Assembly (NCBI GenBank): GCA_947452455.1
Contig: CANGBX010000002.1
Coordinates: 485,832 to 549,831, forward strand
Source: Beijerinckiaceae bacterium
GTDB lineage: Bacteria; Pseudomonadota; Alphaproteobacteria; Rhizobiales; Beijerinckiaceae
Length of the DNA stretch: 64,000 bases
Direction: 5' to 3'
Made by a program: the position numbers and the translations under genes. Shown here in pieces: positions 17,713 through 27,100 of the stretch; position 1 is the first letter of the stretch, and each line of letters starts with the position of its first letter. The notes beneath the pieces were generated by a model. It was not told the origin of the DNA and made no database searches. It saw only the letters and a program-made list of their open reading frames with translations.

Positions 17713-17796
17713 GTCATTGCGAGCGCAGCGAAGCAATCCAGAAGCCTCACGCGCGGCTTTCTGGTTTGCTTCGTCGCTTAAGCTCCTCGCAATGAC
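17713..17796. repeat. Dispersed palindromic repeat, copy 2
   Basis: The second copy of the ~85-base palindrome (outer arms GTCATTGCGAG / CTCGCAATGAC, inner arms GAAGCAATCCAGAA / TTCTGGTTTGCTTC). It lies between the convergent metC and cytochrome genes, a place where a long hairpin could act as a two-way terminator. Confidence 0.88.
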
Positions 17797-17811
17797 GGGG
17801 CTATGGCCCCG

Positions 17812-18369
17812 TCAAATCCGGTCCGGAAATTTGATGATGAAGCCATCTTTGTTTGGCATTTTCACCTGCGGCAAAGATTTCGCATCCATCACCGTTCCCG
17901 GCGGGATGAGTTTATTGCCTTCCAGAATGAACGCCGTCAGTGCATAGACCTCATCATCCGTGAGCGTGCGCGGTGCAGGCCAAGGCATGGCGCGGCGGAT
18001 GAAATCGAAGACCGTCGTCGAACTTCCCCAGAAATTCTTGATCGTCTTGGTTGCTTCAATGCCACGACCTGCCAGCGGAATATCGGTGATCACCGCACCA
18101 TTGGACCCGCCCGTGCCACCCTCGCCATGACAGGCGTTGCAGCCTTTCTCTAAAAAGAGCTTGGCGCCAACCACAGCCGTCCCAGAGCCCGGCGGCAGAT
18201 TGGTGCCATCAGGCAGAATGGTAATATCCCACGGTTTGATGTCGCTTTCCGTGATGGGCTGACCCAAACCAACATTGGTTCCAAGGCCATTCTTGTCATC
18301 CGCCATGGCGCTTGTTGAAAGCGCAACTGCGACGCAGGCTGCGAAAGAGATTTTCTCAAGCATAGACAT
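17812..18369 (-). CDS. SoxD/SorB-like monoheme cytochrome c subunit
   Basis: A 185-residue exported cytochrome c. The signal peptide ends near residue 24 (S-A-M-A-D). The stretch P-I-T-E-S-D-I-K-P-W-D-I-T-I-L-P-D-G-x-N-L-P-P-G-S-G-T before the heme site is typical of SoxD-like partners of SoxC. The single heme site is C77-N-A-C80-H81. Its start lies inside the end of the upstream molybdoenzyme gene (14-base overlap), so the two are coupled and probably form a two-subunit sulfite or sulfur dehydrogenase. Confidence 0.87.
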   Translation of the reverse strand: MSMLEKISFAACVAVALSTSAMADDKNGLGTNVGLGQPITESDIKPWDITILPDGTNLPPGSGTAVVGAKLFLEKGCNACHGEGGTGGSNGAVITDIPLAGRGIEATKTIKNFWGSSTTVFDFIRRAMPWPAPRTLTDDEVYALTAFILEGNKLIPPGTVMDAKSLPQVKMPNKDGFIIKFPDRI

Positions 18370-19666
18370 GGCTGATCTCTCCCTTGGCATTGATACCCCA
18401 TGACGTCAGGCTGTTGTAATGTTGGTTCGGGAAACCAAAGGGATTGGTCACCGGCTTTTGCGTCACGCCGCGCTCGCGCACGAAGTCATCACGCAAGGGC
18501 TGGATATTGCCGCCATCATCCACCGCGCGGCTGGAGAGCACCGCTGGCTTCCCATCCCATCGCCAGGGTATGTGGAAGCGCGTAAAGGCCTTGTGCATGG
18601 TCGGGCCTTGCACAGCCGCATCCGCCCACGTCTTGCCGCCATCAGCCGTCACTTGCACGCGTTCAATGCGCCCTGCACCCGAATAAGCAATGCCCGAGAT
18701 TTCATAATAGCCCGGCTCATTCAGCTTCATGCCGAAAGAGGGATGGGTGATGAAACTCTTCACTTCATTGACGAAGAAAAAGCGATAGGCTTTCGCATCA
18801 GGCAGAAGCGGCGAATAATTGCGCGCTTCATAATAAGTCAGCGCCGGCTGATCGACGATTTTGATGCGGCGAACATATTTGATGTTCATATTGCCTTCCC
18901 AACCGGGAAGCAGCAGACGCACCGGATAGCCCTGCTCGGCCATCAACCGCTCGCCATTCTGGAAGAGCACAAGGATCGCATCATCGAGTGCTTTCTTGAG
19001 CGGCACAGAGCGCGTGATCGCGGCCGTATCAGCGCCCTCGACCAGCATCCATTTGGCTTTGGGATCGATGCCCACTTCATCGAGCACAGCTGACAGCGGC
19101 ACGCCCGTCCATTCTGCATTGGAGACAAGACCATGCAAAGATTGCAGATTGGCCTGCACAGGTTCGTTGGAGAAAAGTGCCGCCGAATTGCCGCCGCATT
19201 CGATAAAGGTCTGGCGCGTCACCATGGGATAGCGCATCAGACGATCCATGGAGAGCACGATGGGCTGTTTCACCATGCCATGAATGACAAGCTTGTGCTG
19301 CTCGGGATCAATATCGGGAATACCATTGTGCAGAATGGTGAAATGCAAATGGTTGGGCGTGATCTGACCATTGAGCAGATGATGGGGCGTGCGCGCATGT
19401 TGCGTGCGGGGTTCGCCCTTGGGATTGGTGAGAATACGCGTCGTGTCTTTCTCATTTTTCGAGCGCCGCCCCATGGGCTCCACTGTCGTGCCCTGATAGC
19501 GGCTCCATTCGGGCTCTTTCAGCGGCTCGGCTGAAGCGCCTTGTGTGGCAACCAACGTGCTGGCAGCGCCAGCCATAGCCACGCCGCCACGCAACAGTAG
19601 ACGGCGGCTCAGCAGGCCATTTCCTGCAACCTCATCGAGCGCGGTGATGTCATTTTTCTTGGTCAT
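18356..19666 (-). CDS. soxC: SoxC-like molybdopterin sulfite/sulfur dehydrogenase subunit
   Basis: A 436-residue periplasmic enzyme of the sulfite oxidase family. A Tat-type signal (S-R-R-L-L-L-R-G-G near residue 20) fits export of a folded molybdenum protein. The molybdenum-ligand cysteine is C157 in F-I-E-C-G-G-N-S. A C-terminal dimerisation domain (V-T-A-D-G-G-K-T-W) is present. ATG 19666 has GGGAG at the right distance. It stands between two cytochrome c genes, which likely carry its electrons. No soxXYZAB genes are in the window, so it may work as a stand-alone sulfite dehydrogenase; the symbol is by similarity only. Confidence 0.85.
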   Translation of the reverse strand: MTKKNDITALDEVAGNGLLSRRLLLRGGVAMAGAASTLVATQGASAEPLKEPEWSRYQGTTVEPMGRRSKNEKDTTRILTNPKGEPRTQHARTPHHLLNGQITPNHLHFTILHNGIPDIDPEQHKLVIHGMVKQPIVLSMDRLMRYPMVTRQTFIECGGNSAALFSNEPVQANLQSLHGLVSNAEWTGVPLSAVLDEVGIDPKAKWMLVEGADTAAITRSVPLKKALDDAILVLFQNGERLMAEQGYPVRLLLPGWEGNMNIKYVRRIKIVDQPALTYYEARNYSPLLPDAKAYRFFFVNEVKSFITHPSFGMKLNEPGYYEISGIAYSGAGRIERVQVTADGGKTWADAAVQGPTMHKAFTRFHIPWRWDGKPAVLSSRAVDDGGNIQPLRDDFVRERGVTQKPVTNPFGFPNQHYNSLTSWGINAKGEISHVYA

Positions 19667-19679
19667 GAAAATCTCCCGA

Positions 19680-20615
19680 TCAAGGTTCGAGCGAGCCGAG
19701 ATAGGCTGCCATATTGAGCATGTCATCGACGGTGAGTTTGGCGACAATGGCCTTCATCGGCTCGACATTGATGCCGGAACGATCACCATTCTGAATCATG
19801 AAGAGCTGGCGCACGATGTAGGTCGGTGTGCGGCCAGCAAGACCGGGCAAATCTTTCGTGCCCTTGTTGCCATCGCCATGGCAGGAGGCACAGGCCTGCG
19901 CACCGCCCGCCTCGACCAGCGATTTGCCCTTCGCGACAGAGCCCTTGGGCACAAAGGCAACAAAGCCCGCACCCGGATCGCGATTGAACAAGCGGTTTTC
20001 ATCCTCACCGACTTCAATAATGCGATTGGCCAGAGGCTCGAACACATGATCGGGATGGATGGCGCGTTTGTTGCCCGCTGCGACATAGGTTTTCAAAACC
20101 GTGTCGGTCTCGATCACGCGGATCCATGGGCGCGGCTTCAATGAGGCAAAATAATCGGCCGCCGCTTTATTCTCTTCAGGCGTGATCGCCTTGGCGATGG
20201 CCAGCATCGAGCCCGAGCCCTTGCGCGCGCCGGTCTTATAATCCTCGACCTGCTGCATGAGATAGGCGGCCGGCATGCCTGCCATATTGGCGCTCTCAGT
20301 ATGGCCTGTGCCGGTCGGCAAATGGCAGGCAATGCAGGCGCGAATTTCCGGCGCGCGCCCATTGGATGCGACTTGCGGCATGGCCGGATGCTGATCGGGA
20401 TACCAATCGGGCGGGTTGTAGAGATCTTCGATCTGCGCACGCGTGTAAGTGCGGCTTGAGCCTGGTGCCGACTTCGGCTTTCCATCATCGGGCACCATGG
20501 CCGGCTGGACTTTATCAGTGACTGGAAAAGCCCAATCGGGCTTGTCAGCGGCAAAAGCCGCGCTGCTGGCGCAAAGCGCCAAGGCCCCCAGAACGCCCAA
20601 GGCGATCCTACCCAT
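19680..20615 (-). CDS. Diheme cytochrome c
   Basis: A 311-residue exported protein with a signal peptide (about 1-23) and two heme-binding sites, C94-I-A-C97-H98 and C242-A-S-C245-H246. Each is in a cytochrome c553/c4-like domain (for example G-M-P-A-A-Y-L-M-Q-Q-V-E-D-Y-K after the first). The start at 20615 has GGAGG six bases upstream. It is the first gene of the three-gene soxC-like operon, 13 bases before soxC, and is a likely electron acceptor passing electrons to a terminal oxidase. Confidence 0.88.
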   Translation of the reverse strand: MGRIALGVLGALALCASSAAFAADKPDWAFPVTDKVQPAMVPDDGKPKSAPGSSRTYTRAQIEDLYNPPDWYPDQHPAMPQVASNGRAPEIRACIACHLPTGTGHTESANMAGMPAAYLMQQVEDYKTGARKGSGSMLAIAKAITPEENKAAADYFASLKPRPWIRVIETDTVLKTYVAAGNKRAIHPDHVFEPLANRIIEVGEDENRLFNRDPGAGFVAFVPKGSVAKGKSLVEAGGAQACASCHGDGNKGTKDLPGLAGRTPTYIVRQLFMIQNGDRSGINVEPMKAIVAKLTVDDMLNMAAYLGSLEP

Positions 20616-20847
20616 GCATTCCTCCCCCGGAATCAGCTCTGTTTTTGACGAGCCGTTGAAGACAAGCTTTTCACGCCTTGGTGAGCCCTTCAAGGTGGGA
20701 GGAGGAGAAGCACGGCACAAAAACCTCAGTCTTTAGAAGGGGGGCGGCGCTTGCCAAATCAGCCCTCATGAAGGAGTTTAGCGCCCCGTTCGAGCCTCAA
20801 TTGCCGGGCATGTTCGGCCCAGCTCTCGGTCTTTTAGGATTTCACGC

Positions 20848-22467
20848 GTGCCCACTTCTTCCGATCTGACGCGCCGCACATTGATGGCCGCCCTTGCCTC
20901 GGCCATGGCCGCAAGTCAGGCCTCGGCCCAGACCAAGCCCGCCAATGGGCAGCCCGTGCCACCCGCGCCACGCGCCGATACGCCGCGCTTTACTTATGAA
21001 GATGTGGTGCTGCGCGCGCGTGCTCTCTCCGAGCGCGCCTTTGAACCGCGCGTGACAAAACTGCCGCCCGAAATTGAAGCGCTTGATTGGGACAATTGGC
21101 AGCCGATCCGTTTTCGTGATGATCCCGACCCTATTCAAGACCCTAACAAACGCGCACATCTGGGGCTCTTCCATCTCGGTCATTTGTTCAAGACCGAAGT
21201 GAAGATCAATATGGTCGTCGGCGGTGTGGCCAAACCCTTCGACTACAACCCCAAAAATTTCGAATATCGCAATCCGGACTTCGGCAAGAACCTACCAAGC
21301 GATCTAGGCTATGCCGGATTCAAAATCCACTATCCGCTGAATAGCGCGCGCACATTCGATGAGCTGATCAGCTTTGTCGGCGTGAGTTACTTCCGCTTTC
21401 TGGGACGCGACCAGAAATACGGATTGTCAGCACGCGGTCTGTCGATTGGCACCGGCAAGCTCGACAATCATGAAGAATTTCCCTTCTTCAAAGAATTCTG
21501 GATCGAGCAGCCAGCGCAGGGCTCCGACAAGATCACGCTTTTTGCGCTACTCGATTCACCCTCGCTCGCAGGCGCCTATCAATTCGATATTTTCCCGCAG
21601 GATGAAACAGCCATCAATCTGACGGTTTCCATCTTCCCGCGCGTCGCGGTGGATCGCCTCGGCATGGCGCCCCTCACCTCCATGTATCTCATGGGTGAGA
21701 ATGACCGCCATATGAATGACCGCAACAAATATGACGAGTTTCGCCCCGAGCTGCATGACAGCGACGGCCTGCTCATCAACACGGAAAAAGGCGGCTGGAT
21801 TTGGCGGCCTCTGAAAAATCCGCAAATTCAGGAAGTGCAGCATTTTTCTGTGACAGGCCTGAAAGGCTTTGGCCTGATGCAGCGTGATCGCAATACGCAG
21901 CATTATGCGGATGTGGAACTGGCCTACGAAGAGCGCCCGTCTTACTGGATCGAGCCGTCACATGATTGGGGCAATGGCCGCATCGAATTGATCGAACTCG
22001 CCACCAAGGATGAGACGGCGGACAATATCATCTGCGCTTATGTGCCAGATGCACCGCTTGAGCCGGGAAAGCGTTTCACTTTCGGCTATCGCATCCGCTC
22101 GATGCATGACGGCCTGTCGCTGCATAAATTGGGATATGCGCGCGACACTTATTCAGCCCCTCCGGCCGCTTTGGGAGCTGGTGAAAAAATAGCAGCCGAT
22201 TCACGCCGCTATATTGTCGATTTTGTCGGCGGCGATCTCGCCTATTATCTAAAAACACCGGAGTTGGTGAAGATTGTGGCGTCAGCGCAAAAAGCGCAGA
22301 TGCTGCGATTCTTTCTGGTGCCCTACCCCAAAATCAATGGGTTTCGTGTGATGCTCGACGTGCAGCATGAGTTCGAGACCGTCGGCACGATGCAATGTTT
22401 CTTGCAAGTCGATGGCAAGCCGATCACGGAAAGCTGGCACTATGCTTTCCGGATTTATCATTTGTGA
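20848..22467 (+). CDS. opgG: Periplasmic glucan biosynthesis protein (OpgG/MdoG family)
   Basis: A 539-residue periplasmic protein for osmoregulated periplasmic glucans. The N-terminus T-R-R-T-L-M-A-A-L-A-S is a probable Tat signal. The family block F-T-Y-E-D-V-V-L-R-A-R, the Y-F-R-F-L-G-R-D-Q-K-Y-G-L-S-A-R-G-L segment and the F-W-I-E-Q-P motif are clear. The start is GTG with AGGA eight bases upstream. The membrane glucosyltransferase opgH is not next to it. OpgD is the close alternative, and the Tat signal resembles OpgD, so the symbol is tentative. Confidence 0.88.
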   Translation: MPTSSDLTRRTLMAALASAMAASQASAQTKPANGQPVPPAPRADTPRFTYEDVVLRARALSERAFEPRVTKLPPEIEALDWDNWQPIRFRDDPDPIQDPNKRAHLGLFHLGHLFKTEVKINMVVGGVAKPFDYNPKNFEYRNPDFGKNLPSDLGYAGFKIHYPLNSARTFDELISFVGVSYFRFLGRDQKYGLSARGLSIGTGKLDNHEEFPFFKEFWIEQPAQGSDKITLFALLDSPSLAGAYQFDIFPQDETAINLTVSIFPRVAVDRLGMAPLTSMYLMGENDRHMNDRNKYDEFRPELHDSDGLLINTEKGGWIWRPLKNPQIQEVQHFSVTGLKGFGLMQRDRNTQHYADVELAYEERPSYWIEPSHDWGNGRIELIELATKDETADNIICAYVPDAPLEPGKRFTFGYRIRSMHDGLSLHKLGYARDTYSAPPAALGAGEKIAADSRRYIVDFVGGDLAYYLKTPELVKIVASAQKAQMLRFFLVPYPKINGFRVMLDVQHEFETVGTMQCFLQVDGKPITESWHYAFRIYHL

Positions 22468-22468
22468 A

Positions 22469-22557
22469 CGTCATTGCGAGCGTAGCGAAGCAAACCAGAA
22501 GGCCTCACGCGCTCACTCTGGATTGCCGCGTCGGGCTTCGCCCTCCTCGCAATGACG
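22469..22557. repeat. Dispersed palindromic repeat, copy 3
   Basis: The third copy of the palindrome (outer arms CGTCATTGCGAG / CTCGCAATGACG). It starts one base after the opgG stop and lies between the convergent opgG and DUF4340 genes. The inner right arm differs most from copies 1 and 2 and has gained its own small GC-rich hairpin (CGGGCTTCGCCC). Confidence 0.87.
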
Positions 22558-22578
22558 ATTGATGCTGCGCATCAATCG

Positions 22579-23595
22579 TCAACTTTTCGCTTCTTGCGTC
22601 ACATCCTTCAGCGACCAGCGCAGCATGTCGATTTCGTGCTGGGCAAGCTTGAAGTCATAGCCTTCCGTCTTGCGTCGGAAATCTTCGGCCTCTTCTTTGC
22701 CGACATCGCTTGTTACTTGTGTGGTGAAACGCACCCAGCCATCGGCTATATCGCCAATCGCCGTATAGGTGATCGTATAGCCCTTCCATGATGTCATGAT
22801 CATCTGGCGCGCATCAGCCTTGGGCGCACCATCAGCCTTGCGCACATCCTGGAAGGAAATCGGATCGACCATAAAGCCGAGACGCATCAGCTTGGAGCCA
22901 TCACCCACACGACCCTCGGGCGCATTGGCGAGCGTGATATCATCACCCTTCTTCTCGGCCTTGGTGACGATCTCGTCGAGACCACCACCCTTGATCGTAA
23001 TTCCCGCCAATGAATCGCGCTGGATGTTGACGAAATTGATCTCATACCAAGCCGCATGAGGCACAGGCACGCGCAATTGTCCGCGCACCAACAACGCCTG
23101 CTTTTGATCGGCAAGCTTGATGAATGTGCCACCACGCGCGCCACCCACTGTCGCATCACTATTGCCGACAGTCAGAGCGCCCAGAACATTGCCCTTGGCG
23201 TCACGAAACGCCATCTCGCGGCCCACAGCTTCGGGTGCTGCACCCGGCTCTGCCAGACCCAGATCGGCCATGCGTGCAGGATCAGCGGTCTTGGTTTCTT
23301 CAAACGTCAGGAAAGACGCGCTGCCGACCAGATCGCGGAACGCATCCGGCTTCACCGGATAGCCGCTCTCCTTATTGTAAAAACCATCTTCACGACGCTC
23401 GACCGTAAAACTGCGCTCGAAATCGCGAATGGTGATGCTGGTTACATCATTGGCTTTCTGGGTGAGCCCCGGAAAGACAAGCTGTCCACGCTTGTCGGAA
23501 GCAAAGCCCTGCGGGCCAGAGCCCATGGAAAGAGCAGCAGCACCCACAGAGAGTGCGGCAAGAGCGGAGAGAAGGCCGATTTGTTTCATGTTCAT
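22579..23595 (-). CDS. DUF4340 domain protein, last gene of a GldG-type ABC operon
   Basis: A 338-residue protein with an N-terminal signal or anchor helix (residues 1-24) and a long periplasmic part matching DUF4340: V-F-P-G-L-T-Q-K-A-N-D-V-T-S-I-T-I followed by repeated beta-rich stretches (K-L-A-D-Q-K-Q-A-L-L-V-R-G). Proteins of this type accompany GldG-like ABC transporter components; their precise role is unknown. ATG 23595 was chosen because GAGG lies nine bases upstream; it overlaps the end of the gldG-like gene by 13 bases. Confidence 0.82.
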   Translation of the reverse strand: MNMKQIGLLSALAALSVGAAALSMGSGPQGFASDKRGQLVFPGLTQKANDVTSITIRDFERSFTVERREDGFYNKESGYPVKPDAFRDLVGSASFLTFEETKTADPARMADLGLAEPGAAPEAVGREMAFRDAKGNVLGALTVGNSDATVGGARGGTFIKLADQKQALLVRGQLRVPVPHAAWYEINFVNIQRDSLAGITIKGGGLDEIVTKAEKKGDDITLANAPEGRVGDGSKLMRLGFMVDPISFQDVRKADGAPKADARQMIMTSWKGYTITYTAIGDIADGWVRFTTQVTSDVGKEEAEDFRRKTEGYDFKLAQHEIDMLRWSLKDVTQEAKS

Positions 23596-23606
23596 CGGTT
23601 CAATCC

Positions 23607-25463
23607 TCAAGCATCTTTACGCGGCAGCGCACGGCGGCGACTGCGGAAGGCCAGCAGCAAAGCAATCACGCCAACAAGGATCGGCACGCCGGCCACATTG
23701 ACAGCGATGACGTTATTTTTGAGGCTGTCGACATCCTTGCGCAGATCAAATTGAACGCCGCGCAATTCTTCACGCGTCGCCAAAAGATCTGCCTTGAATT
23801 TTTCGATGGTCTTCATCTGCTCGGGCGTGAGCACTTCCGTGCCCTTCTGACCACCGCGCGCCAGCTCTTGCAGCTTCTGCTCGGCATCTTTCAGCTTTTC
23901 CTGCAGGGATTGCTCCTTGGCGCGATAGCGCTGGTTGGCTTCCTGCTCTTTCTGCTGGATGAGCTCAAACGGACGCCATGAGACGCCGCGTCCACGCAAA
24001 TCTGCCAAAGCCACACCGCCCGACATTTGCTCAATCGCATTGATGACGAAGTCACCATTATTGGCAAAAGCCTGCGCGACTTCAGAACCCATGACATTGC
24101 GACGCTGCACCCATGTGCGATCCATCAGCATGTCAGCATCACCCACAAGAATGACATTGGCAGGCTTGCTGTTGCGCGTCAGAACATCACCCTTGGGCGT
24201 TACACCTTCAGGGGCTTGGGGATAAGCGCTTTCCAGCGTGCCATTCAGACGCGCGACAATGACTGGCGGCGAAGCGGGCGGCTCGATCTTGACCAGCAGC
24301 GCACGCAAATCAGCCGTGCGATCTTTCATCTGCTCGGCGGGCAAAATGCCGCCCTTTTTGGAAGCGGTGACGAGCGGGCGCAAGCTCACACCAGCCTTGG
24401 CGCTTTCAAACGAACCAACGGTTGTCATCACCATGGCAGACAATTGCGCGAGGATCGCATCATCCTTGCGCAAGCCTTCATCATGAACAGCAATCCATGG
24501 CAGATTGCTCATGCTCGCGGGGCGGCCATTGATCATGCGCTCGGTCTGCAAGGCAAAGCCCGGATCAGCGATCGCCTTGGTCGGATCATAGCGGACGCCC
24601 CAAGCGGCAAAGAGCTTTTGCAAATCCGAAGAACTATCAGCTGGCGGCTGACCGCGCGGGCCAATCTGGCTCTCCGCATGGGGATCAACAAAGATCAGCG
24701 TCGCGCCGCCCGACATGACCCATTGATCAATCGCAAAGAGCGTTTTGTCCGACAGGTTCTGCGGCTGTACAACCATCAGCACGCGCGTCTTCTCAGGCAA
24801 ATCTGTTACTTCGCCTTGCAACGGCTGCACGTCGAAGAACTGCTTCATCTGTACGAGCACTTGCTGCTCGCGCATGCCAAGCTGCGGATTGCCTTGCAGG
24901 TTCATCCCATCGATCAGCGCAACCACAGCCTTGCCCTTGCGGTCAAGCTCGGCGACGAGGCGTGTCAGATCATATTCGAGATAGGCTTCGCGCTCGGGCG
25001 AGAAAGCCGCAATTGTAGCTTTGCCCGTCGTTGAATTGGTCGCAGCCAGGCCAAAGAACAGACGATCGCCATTGGACGCCTGCATCGGGCTGATGCCAAA
25101 AGCCACCGCGCGATCTTCCTCTTCCGAATAGGGCTTGGGATCGATCATTTCGATAATGATCTTGCCCTTGGACGAGGCCACATAGGCATCAAGCATAGCG
25201 CGCACGCGCGAGGCGAAGGCTGCAATCTGCGGGGCTTCGCGCGTCAGGCCAGTGGACATAAAGAAGCGGAAGCGAATGGGCTCGACAATCTCGCCCAGCA
25301 TCATCTTCGTGCCATTGGACAGCGAGAAAAGCTTTTGTTGGGTGAGATCAATACGCGCGCCACGCAATGTGTTGGAAGCGATCAGATTGACCGCACCAAA
25401 AATCACAGCGCCCAAAAGGGCTGCAATGATAACGAGACGTCCGGTTGTGAAGGTCTTTGTCAT
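23607..25463 (-). CDS. GldG-family ABC transporter auxiliary protein
   Basis: A 618-residue membrane-anchored protein: one N-terminal helix (about 9-30), a large periplasmic part of the ABC_transp_aux type (V-A-L-I-D-G-M-N-L, V-L-M-V-V-Q-P-Q-N-L-S-D, L-I-F-V-D-P-H-A-E, then I-L-V-G-D-A-D-M-L), a coiled-coil (about 500-570, rich in Gln/Glu/Lys) and a C-terminal helix with a basic end. In Bacteroidetes the relatives GldF and GldG work with the ATPase GldA in gliding; outside that group they are thought to form exporters of unknown cargo. The context here (ATPase, permease, GldG, DUF4340) is complete. Confidence 0.85.
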   Translation of the reverse strand: MTKTFTTGRLVIIAALLGAVIFGAVNLIASNTLRGARIDLTQQKLFSLSNGTKMMLGEIVEPIRFRFFMSTGLTREAPQIAAFASRVRAMLDAYVASSKGKIIIEMIDPKPYSEEEDRAVAFGISPMQASNGDRLFFGLAATNSTTGKATIAAFSPEREAYLEYDLTRLVAELDRKGKAVVALIDGMNLQGNPQLGMREQQVLVQMKQFFDVQPLQGEVTDLPEKTRVLMVVQPQNLSDKTLFAIDQWVMSGGATLIFVDPHAESQIGPRGQPPADSSSDLQKLFAAWGVRYDPTKAIADPGFALQTERMINGRPASMSNLPWIAVHDEGLRKDDAILAQLSAMVMTTVGSFESAKAGVSLRPLVTASKKGGILPAEQMKDRTADLRALLVKIEPPASPPVIVARLNGTLESAYPQAPEGVTPKGDVLTRNSKPANVILVGDADMLMDRTWVQRRNVMGSEVAQAFANNGDFVINAIEQMSGGVALADLRGRGVSWRPFELIQQKEQEANQRYRAKEQSLQEKLKDAEQKLQELARGGQKGTEVLTPEQMKTIEKFKADLLATREELRGVQFDLRKDVDSLKNNVIAVNVAGVPILVGVIALLLAFRSRRRALPRKDA

Positions 25464-25473
25464 GTCAGTGCCC

Positions 25474-26208
25474 TCACGCAGCCTTGCGCGCATCGAGGAT
25501 CTGGACATTGAGCCAGAGCGCGAAGCCGATCAGCGAAATAAAGAAAACCAGTGCGGAAGCTTCAAAGACGCCATCCGTAATGCGCTGGAAGTGACCGATG
25601 AAAGACATGGAGGCAATCACCTGCACGATGACATCGGGCGCCCAAGGCCGCACAGCCGAGAGCACCAGATCAAAACCCGCCATCACAAAGATAAAGCCGG
25701 CAATCACCGCACCGATAAAGGCGAGCACCTGATTTTTGGTCAGAGCCGAAATGCAGGACGCAATGGCAAGGAAGGCTCCCGCCATCAGCCATGCACCGAG
25801 ATAAGAGGCGAGAATGACGCCATTGTCAGGCGAACCCAGCCAATTGACCGTGATCCAAAGCGGCATGGTGAAAACCAGTGCGAGCCCAGCGAAAGCAAAA
25901 GCCGCCAGCCATTTGGACAGAACGATCTTCCAGGGCTGCACAGGCAATGTCATCAGCAGTTCAATTGTGCCAAGGCGACGCTCTTCGGCCCACAGGCGCA
26001 TGCCCACCGCTGGCATCAGCACCAACAAGAGCCAAGGCTGCCATGTGAAAAAAGAAGAGAGATCGGCCTGCGAGCGATCAAAGAAATTCGACACGAAGAA
26101 TGTCATGCCGGTTGAAACACCCACAAACACGGCCAGAAACACTGCGGCCAAAGGTGTCGCAAAATAAGCGGCAAATTCACGACGGAAGATCAGAACAAGA
26201 GCGCGCAT
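25474..26208 (-). CDS. ABC-2 type permease (GldF-like)
   Basis: A 244-residue inner-membrane protein with six predicted hydrophobic segments and the ABC-2 permease pattern (F-R-R-E-F-A-A-Y-F-A-T-P-L at the start, W-A-E-E-R-R-L-G-T-I-E-L-L-M-T-L-P in the cytoplasmic loop). The ATG at 26208 has GGGAG six bases upstream and lies one base after the ATPase stop codon, so the two are coupled. It is the likely channel of the GldG-type system. Confidence 0.9.
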   Translation of the reverse strand: MRALVLIFRREFAAYFATPLAAVFLAVFVGVSTGMTFFVSNFFDRSQADLSSFFTWQPWLLLVLMPAVGMRLWAEERRLGTIELLMTLPVQPWKIVLSKWLAAFAFAGLALVFTMPLWITVNWLGSPDNGVILASYLGAWLMAGAFLAIASCISALTKNQVLAFIGAVIAGFIFVMAGFDLVLSAVRPWAPDVIVQVIASMSFIGHFQRITDGVFEASALVFFISLIGFALWLNVQILDARKAA

Positions 26209-26209
26209 T

Positions 26210-26986
26210 TTACACTCCCGCCTGATCAAGTGTGATGTGACGGAAGGCATCTTCCAGCGGCGTCGTCTTCACAAGTTGTTGCATGGTCTCATCACGGTGC
26301 GGCGCATGGGCCAGAAGATCGGCCGGCGTACCATCGGCCAGCATTTTGCCGCGCGCGATCACAATGGCGCGCGTGCAAATGGCTTCGACCTCTTCGAGAA
26401 TATGGGTGGACACAATAATCGCTTTGGTTGGCGCCAAGGTGCGGATCAAAGCCCGCATTTCATGTTTCTGATTGGGGTCGAGACCATCGGTCGGCTCGTC
26501 CAGCACCAGCACATCGGGATCATGCACAAGGGCTTGGGCAATGCCCACGCGGCGCTTGTAGCCTTTCGACAAAGCTTCGATGCGACGGTTCCACACATCG
26601 GCCAGATCAATGCTCTCGACAAGTTCAGCCAGACGGCGTTGTCCCTGTGCGGGTGAAAGCCCACGCATGCCGGCCACAAAGGCCAGAAAGTCAGCGACCG
26701 TCATATCTGGATAGGCTGGCGCGCCTTCTGGCAGATAGCCCAGATGATTGCGCGCAGCGATGGGATCGCGCTGGCTATCGAAGCCGGCCACATAGGCGCT
26801 GCCGGAGGTCGGCTCCAGAAAGCCTGCGATCATTTTCATCGTGGTGGATTTGCCCGCGCCATTGGGCCCGAGAAAGCCCACGACTTCGCCACGACCCACT
26901 GTGAAGGAAATCCCATCCACCGCCCGGACGGGCCCAAAGCTCTTGATCAACGCCCTCGTTTCGACGAGCGCTTGGCCGACCGCCAT
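26210..26986 (-). CDS. ABC transporter ATP-binding protein (GldA-like)
   Basis: A 258-residue ATPase of the ABC-2 exporter class. Walker A is G-P-N-G-A-G-K-S-T, the signature is L-S-K-G-Y-K-R-R, Walker B is V-L-V-L-D-E-P-T-D-G-L-D-P and the switch is V-S-T-H-I-L-E-E-V. The LSKGY signature is typical of GldA/NatA-like ATPases. It is the first gene of the four-gene operon. Confidence 0.92.
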   Translation of the reverse strand: MAVGQALVETRALIKSFGPVRAVDGISFTVGRGEVVGFLGPNGAGKSTTMKMIAGFLEPTSGSAYVAGFDSQRDPIAARNHLGYLPEGAPAYPDMTVADFLAFVAGMRGLSPAQGQRRLAELVESIDLADVWNRRIEALSKGYKRRVGIAQALVHDPDVLVLDEPTDGLDPNQKHEMRALIRTLAPTKAIIVSTHILEEVEAICTRAIVIARGKMLADGTPADLLAHAPHRDETMQQLVKTTPLEDAFRHITLDQAGV

Positions 26987-27100
26987 GATCTTCTCCCTTA
27001 TGGCCCGCTTGATTGGGGCCTTGGCCTCCCCGCCGCTTTCAGTTGAAAACGACTGAGGCCATCACTTACGGAGAAATCCGGGCTTTTCAAGACCCTCGGC

